Origin: Actinomycetes bacterium
Lineage (GTDB): Bacteria; Actinomycetota; Acidimicrobiia; Acidimicrobiales; Palsa-688
DNA: 9,959 nucleotides
Reading direction: 5' to 3'
Assembly (NCBI GenBank): GCA_021808425.1
Contig: JAKBBS010000125.1
Coordinates: forward strand, 1-9,959
The notes under the pieces are model-generated. The model was not told the DNA's origin and did not search any database. It saw nothing but the letters and a program-made list of their open reading frames with translations. Each line of letters starts with the position of its first letter. The first letter of the stretch is position 1. Positions 5,914-9,959 of this stretch are shown here, one piece after another. The position numbers and the translations under genes are program-made.

Positions 5914-6732
5914 ATGTACAAAGAGATCCTCTACTCCGTCGAAGACCCTGTCGCCACTGTCACCCTCAACCGGCCACAGTCGCTCAACGCGTGGACGCAG
6001 CGCATGGCGGCCGAGTTCCGCCACTCGATCTATCAGGCTGAGCACGACCCGGCCGTAGTCGGAATCATCGTCACGGGTGCAGGGAGGGCGTTCTGCGCCG
6101 GTGCCGATATGCGCAACCTATCCGCCCTATCCGCGGGCGGCTCAGTCGAGACCGACAACGCAGACGTGGCGGTCCCCGATTGGGAGTTCCCGGAAGACTT
6201 CAGTGGCACCTACACCTGGCTGATGGCGCTTCGCAAACCGGTCGTCGCTGCCATCAATGGGCCGATCGCCGGGATGGCCGTGCCGATCGCGATGTCTTGC
6301 GACATCCGCTTCATGGCTTCCGATGCCCCTCTCGTGACGGCGTTCGCCGAGCGCGGCCTCATCGCCGAGTGGGGCTTGTCCTGGCTGTTGACCCGGGAGG
6401 TCGGCACAGGGCATGCTCTGGACCTGCTTTTCTCGTCGCGACGCGTATCTGGTACTGAAGCAGCCGCAATCGGTCTGGTACAGAAAGCGCTTCCGGCGGA
6501 CCAGGTACTTGCCCATGCTGTCGATTACATAAAAGGTCTGGCGGCGAGGTGCTCGCCGACTTCGCTCGCTCTGATGAAAAGGCAGGTGTACAGCCAACTG
6601 ACGTCGTCGCTCGGCGACGCGGAGAGGGACGCCCTACGTCTAATGGCCGATAGCTTCAAACGTCCCGACTTCAAGGAGGGCGTCTCGTCGTTCGTGGACA
6701 AGCGGCCGCCGCGATTCGAGCGGCTCAGCTAG
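5914..6732 (+). CDS. Enoyl-CoA hydratase/isomerase family protein
   Basis: A 272-residue crotonase-fold protein that would act on acyl-CoA thioesters, usually in fatty acid or side-chain breakdown. The CoA/oxyanion segments are AFCAGADM (59-66) and NGPIAGMAV (115-123), with CDIRFMASDA (129-138) following. The segment AERGLIAEWGLSWLL (145-159) belongs to a common actinobacterial subgroup. Aligned by eye on the downstream T-R-x-V-G block, the first canonical hydratase Glu position is Phe143, while Glu152 sits in the second acidic region, so plain hydratase chemistry is not assured. ATG 5914 is favoured by length and by the -10 box six bases upstream. The 3' end overlaps the convergent acyl-CoA synthetase by 8 bases. 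The two genes are probably functionally related (CoA activation and beta-oxidation), but they are not in one operon. Confidence 0.9.
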   Translation: MYKEILYSVEDPVATVTLNRPQSLNAWTQRMAAEFRHSIYQAEHDPAVVGIIVTGAGRAFCAGADMRNLSALSAGGSVETDNADVAVPDWEFPEDFSGTYTWLMALRKPVVAAINGPIAGMAVPIAMSCDIRFMASDAPLVTAFAERGLIAEWGLSWLLTREVGTGHALDLLFSSRRVSGTEAAAIGLVQKALPADQVLAHAVDYIKGLAARCSPTSLALMKRQVYSQLTSSLGDAERDALRLMADSFKRPDFKEGVSSFVDKRPPRFERLS

Positions 6733-8137
6733 AGGCGAGTCGGCCCTTTTGCACTTTGCCCATGGCGTTTCGCGGAAGCTCGGAGCGTAGCTCCACACGC
6801 CTCGGGCGTTTGTGGACCGCGAGGTGCGCGCCGGCAAACACCGACAGCTCCTGGCCGGTGACCCCGTCGTCGGCGACCACGTACGCGACGACCACTTGGC
6901 CGAGGTCGTCATCTTCTTCCCCGACAACGGCCGCTTCCCTTACACCGGGGTGAGCGAGGAGAGCCGCCTCGACTTCACCGGCGCCGATGCGGTAACCACC
7001 GGACTTGATCAGGTCAACCGATTTCCTTCCTACTATCCGATGCCATCCATCTGCGTCGATCGACGCCACGTCACCGGTGCGGAACCATCCGTCTTCGCTC
7101 TGCGCCGCCGAGGTCACTTCAGGCAGGTTCCGGTATCCGCTCATCACTGTCAGGGTGAGAACCTCGAGTTCGCCCACAGCTTCCCCGTCGTTGACCAGGG
7201 CAGCGCCGTCCTCGTCACGCAGGCGTGTGGACACTCCAGGCAGCGCGGCACCTACCCACCCAGCGCGGCGCTCGCCTCGGGCTCGGCCGCTGACTGTGAT
7301 GAGCGTCTCGGTCATCCCGTAGCGTTCAACCGGACCCTGCCCGCAATGCGCTTCGAGTTTCTCGAAGACGGGCGCGGGCAGCCCCGCGCTCCCCGACACC
7401 AGGAGCCGGGCCCCTCGAAGTGCTGCTGCAGCGGCTGTATCTGCAGCTATTCGCGACCACACGGTCGGAACCCCGAAGTACACGTCTGCCTCGGCCGCCG
7501 CGTACGCTTCGGGCGTCGGACGGCCGGTGTGCACCACCGGACTTCCGACACGTAGGGCCCCGAGGATTCCGAGAACCAGGCCGTGCACGTGAAAAAGGGG
7601 CAGCCCGTGGGCGAGCACGTCGTCAGGAGTCCATTCCCACGCCTCGGCGAGTAGGTCCAGATCCAAAGCTATTGCGCGGGCGCTGAGTTGGACGCCCTTG
7701 GGGAGGCCGGTCGTTCCGCTCGTGTAGAGGATCATCGCAATGCGCTCGTCGATTAGGGCATGACGCGGCGCGAAATCGGCGCGCTCGGTGACGTCGATCG
7801 GCAGCTCGGCAGTGTTGAGGAGGCTTACGGCGCCGCTGTCGCTGCGAATGTGGCTGAGCTCCAGCGGGCCGGCATCGGGAGCGACGGGCACGACGGGGAC
7901 CCCTGCCATCAGGGCGCCGACGATCGCCACGACTGTCTCCAGGCTCGCGTCGGCGTGAACGGCGACCACCGGTGCCCCCTCGATGCGCGCTGCGACGGCC
8001 CCGGCCGCGCCGGCCAGCTCGGCTAAATGCATGGGTCGACCGCAGACGGTCACCGCCGGGCGGCGCCCCTGAACTGCCGCGCTTCCACCAGCGCGTTCGG
8101 GGTCTCGTCGAGCGGAGAGTGCGGGTATGAGGTCCAC
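6725..8137 (-). CDS. Acyl-CoA synthetase (AMP-forming), FadD36-like
   Basis: A 470-residue ANL-superfamily ligase that adenylates a carboxylic acid and transfers it to CoA. Core motifs: P-loop YTSGTTGLPKG (138-148), YGMTE (273-277), TGD (354-356), GRKSVDLIKSGGYRIGAGE (370-388) and the A10 lysine Lys461 in NAMGK. The segments AEAWEWTPDDVLAHGLPL and VHGLVLGILGALRVG closely match my memory of mycobacterial FadD36, and the length fits; malonyl-CoA synthetases (MatB) are near relatives, so the acid is not certain. The start is GTG 8137, supported by TACAGT exactly six bases upstream, suggesting a leaderless mRNA. The 3' end overlaps the convergent enoyl-CoA hydratase gene by 8 bases. It is divergent from the YajQ-family gene across 38 bases. 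Confidence 0.93.
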   Translation of the reverse strand: MDLIPALSARRDPERAGGSAAVQGRRPAVTVCGRPMHLAELAGAAGAVAARIEGAPVVAVHADASLETVVAIVGALMAGVPVVPVAPDAGPLELSHIRSDSGAVSLLNTAELPIDVTERADFAPRHALIDERIAMILYTSGTTGLPKGVQLSARAIALDLDLLAEAWEWTPDDVLAHGLPLFHVHGLVLGILGALRVGSPVVHTGRPTPEAYAAAEADVYFGVPTVWSRIAADTAAAAALRGARLLVSGSAGLPAPVFEKLEAHCGQGPVERYGMTETLITVSGRARGERRAGWVGAALPGVSTRLRDEDGAALVNDGEAVGELEVLTLTVMSGYRNLPEVTSAAQSEDGWFRTGDVASIDADGWHRIVGRKSVDLIKSGGYRIGAGEVEAALLAHPGVREAAVVGEEDDDLGQVVVAYVVADDGVTGQELSVFAGAHLAVHKRPRRVELRSELPRNAMGKVQKGRLASS

Positions 8138-8143
8138 GGCAGG

Positions 8144-8149
8144 ACTGTA
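8144..8149 (-). promoter_or_regulatory. -10 box for leaderless transcription of the acyl-CoA synthetase gene
   Basis: TACAGT (TANNNT) ends exactly six bases before the GTG start on the - strand, placing +1 at the G of the start codon. There is no Shine-Dalgarno in this gap. Confidence 0.55.
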
Positions 8150-8163
8150 GGCGCTGCCTCGAT

Positions 8164-8169
8164 TAGCGT
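8164..8169 (+). promoter_or_regulatory. -10 box for leaderless transcription of the YajQ-family gene
   Basis: TAGCGT (TANNNT) ends exactly six bases before ATG 8176, placing +1 at the A of the ATG. It sits 14 bases from the divergent -10 box of the synthetase, so each promoter's -35 zone overlaps the other's core region. Confidence 0.55.
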
Positions 8170-8175
8170 TGAGTC

Positions 8176-8664
8176 ATGCCCACCTTCGACATCGTGTCCC
8201 AGGTCGACATGCAGGAAGTTCGAAATGCTGTCGATCAAGCGCAACGAGAGCTGTCGACGCGCTTCGACTTCAAAGGCACCGACTCCTCCGTGGAGCTTTC
8301 CGGGATGGAACTCCGGCTTCACTCCTCGACCGAGGACCGCCTCCGGGCTGTACTGCAGGTCGTCGAGGAGAAGTTGGTAAAGCGGCAGGTCTCACTGAAA
8401 TGCCTCGACGCTCAGAAAGTCGAGGAAGCCTCGAAGGGCACGGCCCGCCAGACGATCACCATAAAGTCGGGTTTGTCTCCCGAGAATGCCAAGACGATAA
8501 ACCGCTGGATCAAGGAGAACGCCGCGAAAGGCACGTCGTCGAGCACGCAGGGCGAGCAGGTTCGGGTGACCGCGAAGAAACGCGACGATCTTCAAGCGGT
8601 GATAGCCGGGTTGAAAGCCGAGGATTTCCCGGTTCCCCTGCAGTTCGAGAACTTCCGAGACTGA
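8176..8664 (+). CDS. YajQ-family nucleotide-binding protein
   Basis: A 162-residue member of the YajQ (DUF520) family, small cytoplasmic proteins with two ferredoxin-like domains that bind nucleotides or RNA; a Xanthomonas member is a cyclic-di-GMP effector. Typical blocks: FDIVSQVDMQEVRNAVDQA (4-22), STRFDFKG (27-34), LKCLDAQ (74-80), QGEQVRVTAKKRDDLQAVI (125-143) and the C-terminal PLQFENFRD (154-162). Length and both ends match the family, and ATG 8176 follows a TANNNT box by six bases. The lysine- and helix-rich middle (97-118) is intact. It is a single gene, divergent from the acyl-CoA synthetase; nothing nearby points to a pathway. No GGDEF or EAL protein is in the window to support a cyclic-di-GMP role. 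Confidence 0.95.
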   Translation: MPTFDIVSQVDMQEVRNAVDQAQRELSTRFDFKGTDSSVELSGMELRLHSSTEDRLRAVLQVVEEKLVKRQVSLKCLDAQKVEEASKGTARQTITIKSGLSPENAKTINRWIKENAAKGTSSSTQGEQVRVTAKKRDDLQAVIAGLKAEDFPVPLQFENFRD

Positions 8665-8848
8665 TGTAGAGCACCCGGTGTTCCTCCGCATCTGGTGCAT
8701 CGGGAACTGCCACGTGGGCCCTTCCCGCCGTTCGAATCGAAGCTGCCCCCCACCCCCACCCGGTCGGTCCGGTAGAAACCCAGTAGAAGCCCCGAGACAC
8801 AAGAGCGGCCTCCGAGCTCACCTACCTTGTAGCCGTTTTCCGGAGTCA

Positions 8849-8882
8849 CTCGCAGGTTCAATGCACGCAATAGACCTGCGAG
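8849..8882. terminator. Hairpin between the converging YajQ-family and PIN-domain genes
   Basis: CTCGCAGGT (8849-8857) and ACCTGCGAG (8874-8882) form a perfect 9-bp stem with a 16-base loop. It begins 15 bases after the PIN gene stop on the - strand and lies 185 bases after the YajQ-family stop on the + strand, so it can serve as a two-way terminator. No T run follows on either strand, which is common for high-GC actinobacteria. The rest of 8665-8896 holds no convincing gene. Confidence 0.5.
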
Positions 8883-8896
8883 CAGTAGGGATTGGA

Positions 8897-9205
8897 CTAG
8901 AGCGATATACGTGCACCGCTCATAACGCCCCCCAGCTCCACTCGAAGCGTCTCGACCGTCCAGGTGGGACAGCCGCAGCCGAGGAAGTCGTTGTCCCCGC
9001 TCAGGATGCCAGCGTCGAGGGCCATGGCGAGGGCGACCGGCGCCCAGTCGTTGGGGTCTCGTGGAACCCGGCGACGAGCTGCCTCCTCAAACTGCTCGTA
9101 GGCACCGCGGGGGACGATCTCGATACCTTGGACATCGACGAGATGTTGAACTGCTTCTTCGAGTAACTCGCCAACGAGGACGCTGGCATCTGCGACGATG
9201 ATCAT
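8897..9205 (-). CDS. PIN-domain (VapC-type) toxin-like protein, apparently missing its middle
   Basis: A 102-residue protein with both ends of a PIN-domain ribonuclease. The N-terminal strand is MIIVADASVLVGELL with acidic Asp6. The C-terminal half is RDPNDWAPVALAMALDAGIL (49-68) followed by GDNDFLGCGCPTWTVETL (70-87), with candidate metal Asp residues at 53, 71 and 73. Relatives that share this C-terminal block are about 130-150 residues. Here the first strand runs straight into EEAVQHLVDVQ, so some 40-60 residues between strand 1 and the central helices seem to be gone. Active PIN enzymes need a middle acidic residue, so activity is doubtful. ATG 9205 overlaps the stop of the small upstream ORF by ATGA, the usual antitoxin-toxin coupling. 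A hairpin follows the stop. It could be an in-frame deletion relic or a naturally short variant. Confidence 0.75.
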   Translation of the reverse strand: MIIVADASVLVGELLEEAVQHLVDVQGIEIVPRGAYEQFEEAARRRVPRDPNDWAPVALAMALDAGILSGDNDFLGCGCPTWTVETLRVELGGVMSGARISL

Positions 9206-9330
9206 TCAGGCATGGGCCGTCGCAGGTCGAACACCCGTGCCAGCTCCTCTTCGGTCATGCCCGTCTCCTCCAGGACCTGGCGGCGAGGAGGAGCGGGAAT
9301 GGGTCGACCTCGCCTTGCGAAGCGATTCAT
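9202..9330 (-). CDS. Short antitoxin-like ORF coupled to the PIN gene
   Basis: A 42-residue frame directly upstream of the PIN gene, overlapping it by ATGA. The product begins MNRFARRGRPIPAPPRRQV and then has an acidic helix-like stretch, LEETGMTEEELARVFDLR. A basic-proline segment followed by a short acidic helix is what the toxin-binding tail of a VapB-like antitoxin looks like, but no DNA-binding domain precedes it. An in-frame ATG at 9354 would give 50 residues; a TGA further upstream closes the frame. The start region overlaps, in another frame, a scrap of acetyltransferase, so the original 5' part of the antitoxin gene may have been replaced. Function is inferred from position and composition only. 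Confidence 0.5.
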   Translation of the reverse strand: MNRFARRGRPIPAPPRRQVLEETGMTEEELARVFDLRRPMPE

Positions 9331-9334
9331 CTGC

Positions 9335-9400
9335 CACGAAGCCCAGGCGTTCATAACGGTTCCGAGCCGGATTGCCGTCGGTCACGGCAAGGGTCCGCTC
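9335..9400 (-). pseudogene. GNAT acetyltransferase C-terminal scrap
   Basis: The - strand encodes LAVTDGNPARNRYERLGFV, which matches the late GNAT-fold segment (hydrophobic strand, N-x-x-A, then YERLGF) found near the end of acetyltransferases. Nothing upstream on the strand continues the fold, and the acetyl-CoA binding loop (Q/RxxGxG/A) is absent. About 22 codons remain. The piece overlaps the 5' end of the antitoxin-like ORF in a different frame. Confidence 0.5.
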
Positions 9401-9432
9401 CTCATCATGCATCGCGTGAGGCATCAACGATG

Positions 9433-9437
9433 AAGGA
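9433..9437 (+). promoter_or_regulatory. Ribosome binding site of the small membrane protein gene
   Basis: AAGGA lies nine bases upstream of ATG 9447 and supports that start. Most other genes in this half of the window lack such a site. Confidence 0.5.
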
Positions 9438-9446
9438 CAATGACGC

Positions 9447-9668
9447 ATGTCTGGTGTAACCATCTACGGCGTATGCGCCGTTACCTTCATGATGGCGATG
9501 TACGCCTTGGAACGTAGGGGCCGTCAGTTCATCTTGGCGTTCGCTGTTGGCTGCCTCTTGTCGAGCGCCTATGGCTTCCTGTCTGGAGCATGGCCATTTG
9601 GCGCCGTCGAGTCTATTTGGTTCGGCATCGCGATCCGTCGGTATCAGACAAGCAGGATTCAACGATGA
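9447..9668 (+). CDS. Small conserved membrane protein of unknown function
   Basis: A 73-residue protein with two predicted membrane segments, about residues 4-21 (VTIYGVCAVTFMMAMYAL) and 27-47 (QFILAFAVGCLLSSAYGFLSG), joined by a short charged turn ERRGR. They are followed by GAWPFGAVESIWFGIAIRR, a semi-hydrophobic segment that may lie along or re-enter the membrane. I recognise the pattern (Y-A-L-E-x-R-G, then L-A-F-A-x-G-C, then GAWPFGxVE) from small uncharacterised proteins in many high-GC bacteria, but know no function. The basic tail is RRYQTSRIQR. ATG 9447 is supported by AAGGA at 9433. The gene converges on the HtpX remnant. Its intact frame amid eroded DNA suggests it is real. Confidence 0.72.
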   Translation: MSGVTIYGVCAVTFMMAMYALERRGRQFILAFAVGCLLSSAYGFLSGAWPFGAVESIWFGIAIRRYQTSRIQR

Positions 9669-9715
9669 GCAACATTTGTAGCAATCTCGTCTGCATCCTT
9701 CGAACGTCGGCGGAT

Positions 9716-9817
9716 TCAGCGCGCCCAGGTTCGGGATCGAAGCCGGGCGATCCTCTCTTCCGTCGGCGGGTGGTCCGAGAAGAGCCGCTTCATCGACACG
9801 TTTATCCCGGAAAGAGG
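9716..9817 (-). pseudogene. HtpX-type (M48) protease C-terminal end, cut by an insertion sequence
   Basis: Reading the - strand from 9817, the frame encodes PLSGINVSMKRLF, then SDHPPTEERIARLRSRTWAR, and stops with TGA at 9718-9716. The blocks PLSG and LFS-x-HPPTEERIARL are the conserved end of HtpX-like membrane zinc proteases, which degrade faulty membrane proteins. Homology reaches the very edge of the IS21-type end at 9818, so the gene was most likely split by that insertion; the HExxH catalytic part would lie beyond the element, outside the window. Only 33 residues are left here, so this copy is not functional as read. Whether the rest survives on the other side is unknown. Confidence 0.72.
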
Positions 9818-9959
9818 TGTCGATGACGGTCGAAAACTGAGCATCCCTGCCGGTCCAAAGGTGAGCACTCAACGATTGGAGTGTGATCACTTTGGAAGAC
9901 TGGGCATTGATCCGGAGGCTGGCCGCTGAAGGGATCCCGAAGACGCAGATCGCTCTGCG
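9818..9959 (+). mobile_element. IS21-family insertion sequence, left end (partial)
   Basis: The element appears to begin with TGTCGATGACGG at 9818. It is followed by the iterated end motif CGGTCGAAAACTGAGCA (9827-9843) and CGGTCCAAAGGTGAGCA (9851-9867), 24 bases apart, the multiple transposase-binding repeats typical of IS21-like ends. An istA-type frame starts at 9883. The right end, istB and the target duplication are outside the window. The left edge is supported independently, because HtpX homology stops at 9817. Confidence 0.8.
9883..9959 (+). CDS. istA: IS21-family transposase IstA, N-terminal part
   Basis: The first 25 codons are visible: VITLEDWALIRRLAAEG, then IPKTQIAL, before the window ends. 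This is the opening of the IstA helix-turn-helix domain (xxEDWxxIRxLxxxGxSxxxIA), which binds the element's ends; the DDE catalytic core would follow outside the window. The GTG at 9883 sits after a purine-rich GGAG at 9878-9881, which is close for a ribosome binding site. IstA acts with the AAA+ helper IstB in cut-and-paste transposition. Whether the gene is intact cannot be told. Confidence 0.85.
   Translation, partial: MITLEDWALIRRLAAEGIPKTQIAL

Noticed and set aside
6812..7555. Long + strand frame opposite the acyl-CoA synthetase
   Set aside because: It is antisense to a gene with all ANL motifs intact, and its own translation has no recognisable domain.
8661..8702. Imperfect hairpin (GCACC/GGTGC with GATG/CATC) just after the YajQ-family stop
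   Set aside because: It is a bulged stem with a long loop and no T run. The perfect 9-bp hairpin at 8849 is a better terminator candidate.
9405..9890. Long - strand frame across the IS end and the HtpX remnant
   Set aside because: It crosses the insertion boundary and resembles no family, while a different - strand frame gives the HtpX tail and + strand frames give the membrane protein and IstA.

Overview
The window looks like chromosomal DNA from a high-GC actinobacterium (Actinomycetota). Reasons: third codon positions are mostly G or C; the acyl-CoA synthetase strongly resembles mycobacterial FadD36; the tRNA-Tyr encodes no CCA end; and three genes carry a TANNNT box exactly six bases upstream of the start codon, the arrangement of leaderless actinobacterial transcripts. 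I cannot name the genus.

Left block (1-4806, + strand): one tightly coupled operon. It holds the last codons of an Opp/Dpp-type ABC ATPase, a second complete Opp/Dpp-type ATPase, then nanA (sialate lyase family), nanK (ROK sugar kinase), nanE (ManNAc-6-P 2-epimerase) and nagA (GlcNAc-6-P deacetylase). Each junction overlaps by 4 to 7 bases. Together they read as uptake and breakdown of sialic acid: import by a peptide-type ABC transporter (as in SatABCD and corynebacterial sialic acid transporters), cleavage to ManNAc and pyruvate, phosphorylation, epimerisation to GlcNAc-6-P, then deacetylation to GlcN-6-P. nagB, the transporter's binding protein and permeases, and any regulator are not in the window. 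Codon use drifts along the operon: nagA avoids G and favours A at third positions.

Middle block (4807-5801, mostly - strand): worn DNA and possible island traces. A frameshifted, truncated 4-hydroxy-2-oxovalerate aldolase remnant ends against nagA. Next come a small ORF of unknown function and a 75-residue excisionase-type HTH protein coupled to it. The HTH gene lies just after the 3' end of a tRNA-Tyr gene, and its start codon and ribosome binding site lie in a perfect 8-bp hairpin.

Right-centre block (5914-8664): ordinary housekeeping and lipid genes. These are an enoyl-CoA hydratase/isomerase family gene (+), a FadD36-like acyl-CoA synthetase (-) that overlaps it tail to tail by 8 bp, and a YajQ-family gene (+) divergent from the synthetase across 38 bp.

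Right block (8849-9959): mobile and eroded DNA. It has a convergent terminator hairpin, a PIN-domain toxin-like gene that seems to lack its middle, a very short coupled antitoxin-like ORF, a GNAT acetyltransferase scrap, a small conserved membrane protein, and the tail of an HtpX-type protease cut by the left end of an IS21-family element. That element's istA starts at 9883 and runs off the window.

No CRISPR array, rRNA, riboswitch or new defence system is visible. The most unusual items are the hairpin over the HTH gene's start, the shortened PIN toxin/antitoxin pair, and the degraded junction beside the sialic acid operon.
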